NCBI RefSeq assembly: GCF_022811925.1
Contig: NZ_CP065511.1
Location: 2,597,501 to 2,661,500 of the forward strand
Source: Cytobacillus oceanisediminis
Lineage (GTDB): Bacteria > Bacillota > Bacilli > Bacillales > Cytobacillaceae
Direction: 5' to 3'
DNA: 64,000 bases
Below are positions 8,459-16,926 of the stretch, one piece after another. The notes beneath the pieces are model-generated. The model had not been told where the DNA came from. It was given only the letters and a program-made list of their open reading frames with translations, and did no database searches. Each line of letters opens with the position of its first letter. Position 1 is the stretch's first letter. The position numbers and the translations under genes were made by a program.

Positions 8459-10336
8459 TTAAACCATTACTTTGCAAATATCATTCGTAAACTCCACAGG
8501 ATCACTGATTGGCAGGCCTTCAATCAGCAGCGCCTGGTTATATAGGAGGTTTGTATATAGATATAATTTCTCTTTATCATTTTCCAAAGCATTTTTTAAG
8601 GCTTGGAAGACTTCATGGTTTGAATTGATTTCCAAAATCTTATTTGCTTTTACGTCTTGATTTTCCGGCATGCTGCTTAGGACTTTCTCCATTTCAATGG
8701 TAACTTCTCCATCGGCTGTCAGGCAAACCGGGTGGCTTTTAAGCCTTTTGGAAATTCGTACATCAGTCACTTTTCCTGACAAAATTTCTTTCATGCTGCT
8801 GAACAATTCCTTATGTTCTTTTTCTTCAGATTCGGATAACTTTTCATCCTCATTCTCTATGCCGAGATCGCCGCTTGAGACGGACTTAAATTCCTTTTCT
8901 TTATAGGACATAAGCATCTTAATGGCAAACTCGTCAATATCTTCTGTAAAGTACAGGATTTCAAAACCCTTATCAGCCACAAGTTCAGTTTGTGGAAGCT
9001 TTTCTATTCTTTCATGTGACTCTCCAGCTGCGTAATAAATATATTTCTGGTCATCCTTCATCCTTGATACATATTCATCAAGTGATGCCAATTTCTTTTC
9101 TTTTGAAGAATAGAACATCAATAAATCCTGGAGCATTTCTTTTTGGGTTCCAAAATCGCTGTATACACCATATTTTAATTGTCTTCCAAACGACTTATAA
9201 AATTGTTCATATTTTTCCCGCTCATTCTTCATCAGGCTTTGAAGTTCGTTTCTAATCTTTTTGCTGATGTTTTTCGCAATGAGCTTCAGCTGCCGATCAT
9301 GCTGGAGCATTTCTCTTGAAATGTTAAGTGATAAATCTTCAGAGTCCACCATCCCCTTTACAAAACTGAAATAATCAGGCAGAAGGTCTCCGCACTTATT
9401 CATAATTAATACGCCATTTGAATAAAGCTCTAGGCCTTTTTCATATTCCTTTGAATAATAATCAAATGGAATATTCTCAGGAATATATAAAATTGCATTA
9501 TAGCGGATTGTGCCATCCACATTAATATGGATATGCTTTACTGGCTTATCAAAGCCATAATGCTTCTCCTGATAAAATTTTTCATAATCTTCGTCTGTCA
9601 GTTCACTCTTATTTTTCCGCCAAATCGGAACCATGCTATTGATGGTCTGCTCTTCAGTGCTTTCTTTATTCTCATTCTCAGCGTCTTCTTTTGATTCTTT
9701 AATTGGTGCATCCATCTTAATTGGATAGCGGATGAAGTCTGAGTATTTCTTTATGATCGATTTTAAGCGGTACTCTTCGAGGTATTCATCAAAGCTTTCA
9801 TCTTCCGTATTTTCTTTTATTTTAAGGATAATATCAGTACCGACTGTGTCTTTTTCACATGGCGTAATCGTATATCCTTCCGCCCCATGGGATTCCCATT
9901 TGTACGCCTGCTCACTGCCAAGGGCTTTGCTGATCACAGTTACAACATCAGCGACCATGAATGCCGCATAAAATCCTACGCCGAATTGGCCAATAATATC
10001 ATGGCCATCTTTAATCTCCTGTTCTTTCTTAAAAGCCAGAGAACCGCTTTTAGCAATGATGCCAAGGTTATTTTCCAGCTCTTCCTTTGTCATTCCAATG
10101 CCTGTATCTTTGATTGTTAATGTTCTGTTTCCCTTATCAGGAACGACCTTTATGTAGTAACTCTCTTTGTCAAACGTTAAGGAATCGTCTGTAAGTGCTT
10201 TATAGTAGATCTTATCGATCGCATCGCTGCTGTTGGAAATAAGCTCCCTCAGGAACACCTCTCTTTGAGAGTAAATGGAGTTAATCATCATTTCCAATAA
10301 TCTCTTGGATTCTGCCTGAAACTGTTTCGTTTCCAT
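8459..10336 (-). CDS. htpG: Molecular chaperone HtpG (Hsp90)
   Basis: A 625-residue Hsp90-family ATPase that helps fold or stabilise client proteins in the cytoplasm. The N-terminal GHKL ATPase domain shows [18 protein letters not shown] and GQFGVGFY; the middle domain and the C-terminal dimerisation domain are complete and of normal length for bacterial HtpG. GGGGAGAG precedes ATG. A CIRCE operator lies just upstream, so HrcA should repress the gene, unlike B. subtilis htpG, which is HrcA-independent. It stands alone, closed by a strong terminator. Confidence 0.95.
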   Translation of the reverse strand: METKQFQAESKRLLEMMINSIYSQREVFLRELISNSSDAIDKIYYKALTDDSLTFDKESYYIKVVPDKGNRTLTIKDTGIGMTKEELENNLGIIAKSGSLAFKKEQEIKDGHDIIGQFGVGFYAAFMVADVVTVISKALGSEQAYKWESHGAEGYTITPCEKDTVGTDIILKIKENTEDESFDEYLEEYRLKSIIKKYSDFIRYPIKMDAPIKESKEDAENENKESTEEQTINSMVPIWRKNKSELTDEDYEKFYQEKHYGFDKPVKHIHINVDGTIRYNAILYIPENIPFDYYSKEYEKGLELYSNGVLIMNKCGDLLPDYFSFVKGMVDSEDLSLNISREMLQHDRQLKLIAKNISKKIRNELQSLMKNEREKYEQFYKSFGRQLKYGVYSDFGTQKEMLQDLLMFYSSKEKKLASLDEYVSRMKDDQKYIYYAAGESHERIEKLPQTELVADKGFEILYFTEDIDEFAIKMLMSYKEKEFKSVSSGDLGIENEDEKLSESEEKEHKELFSSMKEILSGKVTDVRISKRLKSHPVCLTADGEVTIEMEKVLSSMPENQDVKANKILEINSNHEVFQALKNALENDKEKLYLYTNLLYNQALLIEGLPISDPVEFTNDICKVMV

Positions 10337-10368
10337 GTTAGTCTCTCCCCTTTCAAATTTTCATTACA

Positions 10369-10395
10369 TTAGCACTTAAACCTTAAGAGTGCTAA
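10369..10395 (-). promoter_or_regulatory. CIRCE operator (HrcA site) upstream of htpG
   Basis: TTAGCACTT-N9-GAGTGCTAA, one mismatch from the CIRCE consensus TTAGCACTC-N9-GAGTGCTAA. It sits 33 bases upstream of the htpG start, as expected for HrcA repression of a heat-shock gene. Confidence 0.85.
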
Positions 10396-10454
10396 ACAAT
10401 ATTTAAATATCATATTAGTTAATTTGTGTCAATCAGCATGAACTGGCTTTCTTT

Positions 10455-11390
10455 CTAAATGATTTCTTCGGCACATTCACCAAGATTGCGTATTGTCTCT
10501 TTTAATTGCCTCGACAGCTGTTTTGGACCCCATTTCGCTCTCTGATTGTCCAGATCAGATTGTATTAGCATCATCATCCAAACCGAAAAAACAGCTGAAA
10601 ACAAATAATATTCCTGTTTGAATTTTTCCCTGTCAGGAGCAGAAATTTGAATTTCTTCACAATAACAGTCCAGAATCATATTTCGCAAAGTATGGTTACC
10701 TGTCTTAGGGAAATCCGGATGTGAAATATCGATTAAATGGAACAAATCCCAAAAAGGTGTGTTCAAGTGGCAATGTTCCCAGTCCAGAACCACTGTCTTA
10801 TCGCCCGCATACCCAAAGTTCCCCTGGTGCAAATCCCCATGGCAAAGAACCTTCACAGCGGAAAAGGGTTTACTGGTAAATGCACTGAAAATGATATTGC
10901 CTAAACGCTCTGAAACATTATGTAACCTAAGAATAGTAAAAACTTTCTCTTTGTTCTGCAGAATATGGTCTGCCATGTCCTCAATAGGCGGTTTAGGACC
11001 TTTCAGCTGTGCATGGGAAAACCGCTCAGCGGGCAAAGAGTGCCATTTGGCCATTAATGCAGTTAGTTCCAGTGCAATATTTGAATCAAATGTATGTGTA
11101 ATGGTGCCAAGGTCCTCTAAAATAATCCAATTATTGCTTAGTTTGTTTTGAACGGAGTACGACAGGATTTTTGGAAACTTTAGCGGGAGTTCTGCCAGTA
11201 CATTTTCGAAAATCCATACTTCTTTTCCAAGCTGAGTATTGTTTGTCAGAGGTTTGAAAATATAGCTTTTTGAAGCATCTATAAAAAAGCGCTCGACAAA
11301 CCGGCCGTTCGCTCCCTGATATAAATTCTCTCTTCTTAAAATGTAACGGTCATTTAGAGTCCCGTTTGCAGTCACAATATTAGTAAACAA
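10455..11390 (-). CDS. Aminoglycoside phosphotransferase-fold kinase
   Basis: A 311-residue protein of the APH/choline-kinase superfamily. The catalytic loop LCHGDLHQGNFG and the metal-binding VLDWEHC are intact, and the N-terminal lobe holds an FKPL Lys candidate. The protein has the size of small-molecule kinases; in Bacillus such genes are not usually resistance genes, and the substrate is unknown. The start is TTG with GGGGGAG ahead. Monocistronic by spacing. Confidence 0.7.
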   Translation of the reverse strand: MFTNIVTANGTLNDRYILRRENLYQGANGRFVERFFIDASKSYIFKPLTNNTQLGKEVWIFENVLAELPLKFPKILSYSVQNKLSNNWIILEDLGTITHTFDSNIALELTALMAKWHSLPAERFSHAQLKGPKPPIEDMADHILQNKEKVFTILRLHNVSERLGNIIFSAFTSKPFSAVKVLCHGDLHQGNFGYAGDKTVVLDWEHCHLNTPFWDLFHLIDISHPDFPKTGNHTLRNMILDCYCEEIQISAPDREKFKQEYYLFSAVFSVWMMMLIQSDLDNQRAKWGPKQLSRQLKETIRNLGECAEEII

Positions 11391-11474
11391 GCTGGCGCTC
11401 CCCCTTAATAGGCATCCTATCTCACCATATATATCAAGCTTCTTTTAAAAATAATACTGCTTTTTTCACTGCAC

Positions 11475-11506
11475 AAAAAAAGTATCCTGTAAAAGGATAC
11501 TTTTTA
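11475..11506 (-). terminator. Terminator of the selenium-linked operon
   Basis: AAAGTATCC/GGATACTTT stem with T-run on the minus strand, directly after the deacetylase stop codon. Confidence 0.85.
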
Positions 11507-12136
11507 TAGCAAACTGAATTCATAGCCTTTATTTCGGATCTCAGCAATTAAACCAGGAAGAGCTTCAACAGTCTGGGCTAATTCATGTAAAAGAATGATC
11601 GCCCCGTCTTCCAGGTTCTCTACAACGTTTGCGATTATTTGTTCAGGCTGTTCTTTAAGCTCCCAGTCCATTGACGAGATTCTCCACATGATGGTTGTTA
11701 GACCAAGCTGTTTGGCTGCAGTTATAGTATGTTCATTGTACTGCCCAAATGGGGGCCGGAAAAGCTTTACTCCCTGGCCGATGATCGACTCAATCTTAGT
11801 TTTGCTGTTGAGGAGGTCCTGAATTTGTTCATTTGGAGTTAATTTAACATAGTTGGAATGCTTTGAAGAGTGAGTGCCTATCTGATGACCTTCTTCCATG
11901 ACTCTTTTCCACGGACGCTGAGTGTATAAAAGCCTGGATTGCCAGAAGAATACAGCTGGAACATTCTCTTTCTTCAAGATATCCAATATTTCCGGAAGAA
12001 CTCTTCCTGGTCCATCATCAAAGGTCAACACCACTGTTTTCTTCGATATATGGCCCTCATTAAACAGTTTGATATCAGGGTCATTCGAAACGTACACGAC
12101 GTTCGAGCTATCCACTACTCATGGACAATTGGCCAT
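11504..12136 (-). CDS. NodB-family polysaccharide deacetylase with in-frame UGA at codon 6 (candidate selenoprotein)
   Basis: A 210-codon gene if UGA is decoded. From ATG 12136, with AGGAGG eight bases upstream, it reads Met-Ala-Asn-Cys-Pro-UGA-Val-Val-Asp and stays open to the stop. Without read-through the first start is GTG at 12115, which has no ribosome site at normal distance. The NodB domain is complete: TFDDGP (about residues 38-43), the metal His pair THSSKHS, RPPFGQ and ILLHE. No signal peptide is visible. It starts 17 bases after phnC and ends the selenium cluster. A hairpin 13-34 bases after the UGA fits a bacterial SECIS. Alternatives are a Trp (TGG) or Cys to stop mutation, or a five-codon leader peptide coupled to the GTG start. 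Confidence 0.6.
12085..12106 (-). promoter_or_regulatory. Candidate bSECIS hairpin in the deacetylase mRNA
   Basis: On the minus strand TCGAACGT pairs with ACGTT-T-CGA (one bulged U) around a CGUGU loop. It lies 13-34 bases after the UGA, with G as second loop base. Distance and loop G fit the general bSECIS rules as I know them; short hairpins also arise by chance. Confidence 0.35.
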
Positions 12137-12153
12137 TTCCTCTGCCTCCTTAT

Positions 12154-12927
12154 CTAAGTTGAACGGATATATGATTTTTCGCCATAACTTTCTGCATCAT
12201 ATGTAAATACATACATATCGTCTGTAAACTGCTCTGGTTTATCATCAAAAACGACTTCCCCATCTTTTAAAGCGATAATGCGGGTTGCATAACGTTTAGC
12301 TAACTGAACATCATGGACATTTATAATGGTTTGAAGCTTATGCCGCTCATGCATCTCCTGAAGCAGGCTGAATATCCGGTCTGAAGTTCCCGGATCCAGG
12401 CTCGCAACAGGCTCGTCGCCTAGAAGGAACCTTGGCTTTTGAAGGAGAGCCCTTGCAATGCCGACTCTCTGTTTCTGCCCTCCACTAAGATGCTCGACCC
12501 TGCGATCGGCAAAATCGGCTAAGCCCACCTCTGCAATGACTTGTTTAGCCTGAGCTTTTTCTTCATCTGTGAACCATCCAATAAGGTTTTTGAAGCTGCT
12601 CCTGTAGCCGAACATGCCTGTCAGAACATTTTGCAGGACAGTCAATCGTGGAATTAAATTAAAATGCTGAAAGATCATTCCCATCTCCCTGCGGATTTTT
12701 CGAAGCTGTTCATCACTCAGTGCAGAAAAGGATAGGCCATCCCAGATGATTTCCCCTGATGATGGTGTCTGCAAGCCATTTAAACAGCGGATCAAAGTGG
12801 ATTTTCCAGCACCGCTTTTACCTAACACACAAACAAAATCACCAGGATGGATCTTAAGGTTTATGGAATTCAGGGCATTATGCTTCATGCCGGGATAACG
12901 GACTGTTATATTTCGAATCTCAAGCAT
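12154..12927 (-). CDS. phnC: PhnC-type ABC transporter ATP-binding protein (putative selenium oxyanion uptake)
   Basis: A 257-residue ABC ATPase of the phosphonate/PhnC subfamily. Walker A GKSGAGKSTLIR, signature LSGGQKQRVGIARAL, Walker B FLLGDEPVASLDP and the switch His (NVHD) are intact. It couples ATP hydrolysis to import with the upstream permease and binding protein, from which it is separated by 12 bases. The family usually carries phosphonate, phosphite or phosphate, but the location two genes downstream of selD points to selenate/selenite or another Se compound. No phn lyase genes are nearby. Confidence 0.85.
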   Translation of the reverse strand: MLEIRNITVRYPGMKHNALNSINLKIHPGDFVCVLGKSGAGKSTLIRCLNGLQTPSSGEIIWDGLSFSALSDEQLRKIRREMGMIFQHFNLIPRLTVLQNVLTGMFGYRSSFKNLIGWFTDEEKAQAKQVIAEVGLADFADRRVEHLSGGQKQRVGIARALLQKPRFLLGDEPVASLDPGTSDRIFSLLQEMHERHKLQTIINVHDVQLAKRYATRIIALKDGEVVFDDKPEQFTDDMYVFTYDAESYGEKSYIRST

Positions 12928-12939
12928 TTCAGGCCTCCT

Positions 12940-13695
12940 TTATATCACTCGGTTCCTAACATAGCTTCCGAAAAGATCCACTAGAATAACGATGATCATA
13001 ATAACCAGTACATCGAGCGAAACTGAACTGTATTGGAAGGTTTTAAAATCATTAAAAAGTCTTTGGCCAATTCCTCCACCGCCAATAAAACCCAATATAA
13101 GAGAAGTTCGAATGGCAACCTCAAACCGGTAGAAGTAATTCGACAATACATTTGGCCATATTTGGGGCAGGATGCTGAAGAGAGAAGCAAACCAGCTTTT
13201 TGCACCAACTGCTTTCATGGCCTCCTGCGGGCCGGGATCGGATGCTTCAATGAGTTCTGAGATCAGTTTTCCCAGAACCCCAATGTTATGAAACATAATG
13301 GCCAGGACAGCAGGAAAAGGACCAAGTCCAAGAGCCGTAAGAAGAATCAGACCGAAAACAATTTCAGGGATGGAACGGACAAAACTGAGGCCGACTCTGG
13401 TTAAATGGTAAATAAGTTTAGAGCCGGACGTGTTTTTGGCGGCCATAAAGCTTAAGGGAAGTCCGATAATTAGCCCGAAAAAGCTTCCCAGAAAAGCCAT
13501 GGCCAATGTTTCCAGACTGTCTTCAAGTATCTTTGGAAGAAGAGAAAAATCCATCGGGAACCAATGGGACAGAAAGTCAATCATATTGCGGAAGTCTTTG
13601 AATTTCGATAAATCGAATTCCGTTAGCCGCATGCTTAGATAAACAAATAAAGCCAACACCAAATATGTTAATATGCTGTGTTTTTTAAACCACAA
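12940..13695 (-). CDS. phnE: PhnE-type ABC transporter permease (putative selenium oxyanion uptake)
   Basis: A 251-residue membrane protein with about six helices. The BPD permease EAA loop, EAMKAVGAKSWFASLFSILPQ, is present, followed by the IGGGGIGQRL stretch typical of PhnE. It starts 11 bases after phnD and ends 12 bases before phnC, so the three form one transporter transcription unit. Substrate is inferred from neighbours only. Confidence 0.85.
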   Translation of the reverse strand: MWFKKHSILTYLVLALFVYLSMRLTEFDLSKFKDFRNMIDFLSHWFPMDFSLLPKILEDSLETLAMAFLGSFFGLIIGLPLSFMAAKNTSGSKLIYHLTRVGLSFVRSIPEIVFGLILLTALGLGPFPAVLAIMFHNIGVLGKLISELIEASDPGPQEAMKAVGAKSWFASLFSILPQIWPNVLSNYFYRFEVAIRTSLILGFIGGGGIGQRLFNDFKTFQYSSVSLDVLVIMIIVILVDLFGSYVRNRVI

Positions 13696-13706
13696 TCTTA
13701 TCAGCC

Positions 13707-14609
13707 CTATTCTTTAATGAGTCCCTCTTTTAGGGCAGCCTGGCGGATGCTTTCATAATCTTCATTGCTTGCTTCTGTAAATCCGCTTGCCCCGAAAGCA
13801 TCCAGAATTTCCGGATCTTCAATCGCCAGAAATGCTTCTTTTAATGCTTTAATCGTTTCATCATCGGTGTTTTCATGTACAGCCCATGGGTACTGAAAAA
13901 GCTTTTCTGATTTCCAGATGGTTTTAATCTGATTTCCATCCACTTTTCCTGAATCCACTAGTTGATTGTAAATGGCGCTGTCGATCGCACCTGCATCAAC
14001 CTGCTTATTTTGAACTGCCAATGCAGTAGCATCATGCGAGCCGGTAAATCTGACGGACTTAAAGCTGTGTTCATCCTCTGATTTGTAAACTTCGCGGTCC
14101 TTCAATTCAATGGATGGGATTAGAGATCCTGAAGTTGAATTGATATCACCGAAGGCAAAGTCAGCTTCACTGCTGTCTTTCAGGAAATCTTCAAGTGAAT
14201 TCCATGGATTGTCTTTATGGGTGATGATATATGAATAATAGAATGGCTCTCCATCGATCAGCTGTGTAATGATGGCTTTTGCGCCGCTCTTCTCATGTGC
14301 AACAACATATGTTAACGGGCCGAAATAAGCCATATCAATTTTATCGTAGTTCATGGCTTCCACTACCCCGTTATAATCCGGATATACTTCTACAGCTACA
14401 TCCCTATCGAGTTTTTCCGATAAAGTGGACTGCAGCTTCTCCATGGCAGCTTCCATGGATCCCTCTGTTTGAACTGGGATGACCCCAATGGTGAATGTTT
14501 CTTTCGATTTTTCTTTTCCGTTTCCGTCTGTGTTATCTGCTTCATTGCCGCTGCATGCTGACAGGAGCATCAGTGAAAAGATAGTCAGGAGCATTAAGAA
14601 TTTTTTCAT
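13707..14609 (-). CDS. phnD: PhnD-type substrate-binding lipoprotein (putative selenate/phosphonate-type ABC transporter)
   Basis: A 300-residue lipoprotein: hydrophobic signal then LLSACSG lipobox (Cys at about residue 19), so it is anchored outside the membrane. The mature part has the type II binding-protein pattern of the PhnD family, including IGVIPVQTEG, DYNGVVEAM, DMAYFGPLTYV and the later GDINSTSGSLIPS ligand loop. A PhnD subgroup in which members sit beside selD is annotated elsewhere as putative selenate ABC transporter binding protein; the gene order here fits that group. AAGGAAG precedes the ATG. A terminator hairpin separates it from selD. Confidence 0.8.
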   Translation of the reverse strand: MKKFLMLLTIFSLMLLSACSGNEADNTDGNGKEKSKETFTIGVIPVQTEGSMEAAMEKLQSTLSEKLDRDVAVEVYPDYNGVVEAMNYDKIDMAYFGPLTYVVAHEKSGAKAIITQLIDGEPFYYSYIITHKDNPWNSLEDFLKDSSEADFAFGDINSTSGSLIPSIELKDREVYKSEDEHSFKSVRFTGSHDATALAVQNKQVDAGAIDSAIYNQLVDSGKVDGNQIKTIWKSEKLFQYPWAVHENTDDETIKALKEAFLAIEDPEILDAFGASGFTEASNEDYESIRQAALKEGLIKE

Positions 14610-14644
14610 GTTTGCACTTCCTTGTTCTGTTTTTTAGTAAAGGT

Positions 14645-14673
14645 AAAAAAGGACTCTTTTCGAGTCCTTTTTT
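14645..14673 (-). terminator. Terminator between selD and the ABC transporter genes
   Basis: AAAGGACTC/GAGTCCTTT stem with flanking A and T runs starting at the selD stop codon. It should end most selD transcripts, making transporter expression depend on read-through or a separate promoter. Confidence 0.8.
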
Positions 14674-15722
14674 CAGATAACAGTAATCTTTCCAGGATTC
14701 TGATCTGTGACAGTCCCAATGATGGAAGCCCATTCTACTCCTTTTTCCTTAAGGTCTTTTAGGAGCAATTCAGCTTCTGTTTCAGGAACGGTTATTAAAA
14801 GTCCCCCAGAAGTGATGGCATCACATAGTATCACTTGGTCCACATCATCAATATTTTCATACTGAATCCGGCCGGACAGCCATTTATGATTCTTTTTGGA
14901 GCCTCCAGGAATAATATTCTGTTCAGCAAGCTCTCTTGTTTTAGAAAGGATTGGAACGGCTTTGCTTTCAATGGTAATGCCTGTGCCGCTTCCTTCCGCA
15001 ATCTCCATTGCGTGGCCTAGAAGGCCAAAACCAGTAATGTCTGTGCAGGCATTGACCTGGTAGTTATCCATAGCTTCAGCTGCGTCTTTATTTAAGGCAG
15101 CCATGACTTCCATTACACGGTCGATTCCTTCCTGATCCAGCATATCCCTTTTTATCGCTTGAGTAAGTATCCCCACGCCAATCGGCTTGGTTAAAATCAG
15201 TTTGTCACCAGGTTTGGCTCCTGCATTTGTTCTAACCCGTTCAGGATGTACTGTTCCAGTCACAGATAAACCGAATTTTGGCTCCTGGTCATCAATGGAG
15301 TGCCCTCCAACTAAAACAGCACCGGATTCTCTAACTTTATCGGATGCGCCAGCCAGAATGTCTGCAAGTATGCCTTTATCCAATTTGCTGATTGGAAAAC
15401 CTACAATATTCATAACGGTTATTGGCTTTCCGCCCATAGCGTAAATATCGCTAAGTGAATTGGCTGCGGCAATCTGCCCGAACATATACGGGTCATCCAC
15501 GATAGGAGTAAAGAAATCAAGTGTCTGCACCAGGGCAGTTTCATCATTTATTTTATATACGCCTGCATCATCAGATGTATCCAGTCCTACTAAAAGGTTG
15601 GGGTCAGGTACAGACTTTGGCAAATGACGCAGAACCTGCGCCAGGTCTTCAGGACCAATTTTGCATCCTCAGCCGCCTTTTGTAGATAAAGAAGTTAGTT
15701 TTATGATTTCTTCTCTCGACAT
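14673..15722 (-). CDS. selD: Selenide, water dikinase SelD (selenophosphate synthetase), Sec-containing
   Basis: The enzyme makes selenophosphate from selenide and ATP, the Se donor for Sec-tRNA. The full gene is 349 codons from ATG 15722 (ribosome site GGAGAGAG). Codons 14-21 read Thr-Lys-Gly-Gly-UGA-Gly-Cys-Lys: UGA at 15669-15671 takes the place of the catalytic Cys17 of E. coli SelD, next to the essential Lys. Downstream are the usual VGLDTSDDAGVY, GGHSIDDQEPKFG, TDITGFGLLGH and GGSKKNH motifs. Automatic calling would start at a later ATT/ATG-like codon near 15623 and lose the active site. It follows the glycosyltransferase gene by 23 bases. Confidence 0.93.
15633..15647 (-). promoter_or_regulatory. 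Candidate bSECIS hairpin in selD mRNA
   Basis: GACCTG-GCG-CAGGTT forms a 6-bp stem (one G-U pair) with a 3-base loop starting with G, 22-36 bases after the selD UGA. Position and loop G fit bacterial SECIS elements that recruit SelB. Confidence 0.5.
15669..15671 (-). other. selD: Selenocysteine UGA codon of selD (Sec18)
   Basis: In-frame TGA in the context Gly-Gly-UGA-Gly-Cys-Lys, the conserved SelD catalytic loop where other species have Cys or Sec. The frame is open on both sides and matches SelD throughout, so read-through as Sec is the simplest explanation. Confidence 0.9.
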
Positions 15723-15745
15723 ATTTCTCTCTCCTTGCCTATTCA

Positions 15746-16756
15746 TTATTTACTTGGGGACTTTTCTAAAATTGTTTTGTAAATTTTTTGAAGTGTTTTA
15801 GCTTCATATTCAGAAGAATGGCTGCATTCAACATAGGATTTGGCAGCCCGCCCCAATTTTATCCTCAACTCGTAATTATTCACTAGTTTGTCTGCATAAT
15901 CAAGAAATTCGACCGGATTAGTATAGATTAATCCGGTTTCCTGATGGTCAATGATATTTCGGTTGCCCAGGTTATTGGCTGCAAGTACTGGAAGGCGATA
16001 TTCCATGGCTTCTAAAAGAGCTGCAGGCTGGCCTTCAGAATGGGATGTATTCAATACGGCATCAGTTTGCCTGTATAGCTCTCCCATATGATGATGGGGG
16101 ATTTGCCCAAGATATTGAATCCACTCTTTATTCTCTTCTGCAAGGGACTTTACAATATATCCTTCTTCTTCTTCAATAATAGGGCCCGCCAGCCAAAGGC
16201 GTATCCCGGGATTTTTTTCGTAAATCATTTTAAGCTTTTCTATGGCAAAAGGGATATTTTTTACCTTGCGGATCCCTGCCGGCAGCAAAAATAAAAAAGT
16301 GCCAGGTTCCTTTTTATAATCGCCTCCAGGTTCAGGAAATATTACAGTGCCCTGATGGATAACACTAATTTTATCTCTTGCCTCGGGAAGTTCTTTTGCC
16401 AGTACCAGCTTGGCTTCTTCATCAAATACGTGTATAGCTTCGGCATGGAGGATGGTTTCAAAAACAACGGCTTTTTTTACCGGATCATAAAGATCGATAT
16501 TTAAGTCTGTGCCTGTCATGGTTACAACATATCTTTCAGGCCTTTTACCAAGCCCTTTAATAAATTCGCCAAACCTGTAAGCGTTAAAGCCATGCACGAT
16601 ATCAGCTTTTGGCAGGCAAGTTAATTCGCGATCGTCTGTGATATTAAAGATTTTAGTCTCGATGCCCAGTTTATTAAGTCCATCAGAAATACGCTGAACG
16701 GTAACCGTATTTCCTCTTGCCTGGTGAAAATTTGGGCTTGCCAGAAGTACTTTCAT
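15746..16756 (-). CDS. GT4-type glycosyltransferase, SenB-like, upstream of selD
   Basis: A 336-residue GT-B fold glycosyltransferase. The N-terminus MKVLLASPNFHQARGNTVTV with its G-N-x-V-T pattern and the TMTGTDL motif (residues 79-85) resemble SenB, the selenosugar synthase that joins selenophosphate and a UDP-sugar in selenoneine making. The C-terminal donor site holds an E-x7-E type EGQPAALLEAME. The ATG at 16756 is chosen over GTG 16771 because GAAGG lies seven bases upstream. It is directly followed by selD, so a Se-sugar product is likely, but a canonical GT4 role on cell-surface glycans cannot be excluded. No SenA-like gene is visible. Confidence 0.7.
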   Translation of the reverse strand: MKVLLASPNFHQARGNTVTVQRISDGLNKLGIETKIFNITDDRELTCLPKADIVHGFNAYRFGEFIKGLGKRPERYVVTMTGTDLNIDLYDPVKKAVVFETILHAEAIHVFDEEAKLVLAKELPEARDKISVIHQGTVIFPEPGGDYKKEPGTFLFLLPAGIRKVKNIPFAIEKLKMIYEKNPGIRLWLAGPIIEEEEGYIVKSLAEENKEWIQYLGQIPHHHMGELYRQTDAVLNTSHSEGQPAALLEAMEYRLPVLAANNLGNRNIIDHQETGLIYTNPVEFLDYADKLVNNYELRIKLGRAAKSYVECSHSSEYEAKTLQKIYKTILEKSPSK

Positions 16757-16883
16757 CCCTTCATCCTTCACAATTATATTTGCACTATCTTCTTTTTAAT
16801 TAAAGTTTGCATCAATTATTGCAGGAATATTTCATCCTGTCCATTAATTAAATTTCAGCAAGCTGTTCTTTTTATTATGACAA

Positions 16884-16918
16884 TAAAAAAGCCTGTTCCC
16901 TAAGTCAAGAAACAGGCC
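16884..16918 (-). terminator. pepF terminator
   Basis: GCCTGTT/AACAGGC stem followed on the minus strand by TTTTTTATT; separates pepF from the glycosyltransferase-selD unit. Confidence 0.8.
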
Positions 16919-16926
16919 AGATCCTT

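Noticed and set aside
13707..14609. Phosphonate utilisation operon
   Set aside because: No phnG-M, phnX or phosphite dehydrogenase genes; selD and a SenB-like gene adjoin it instead.
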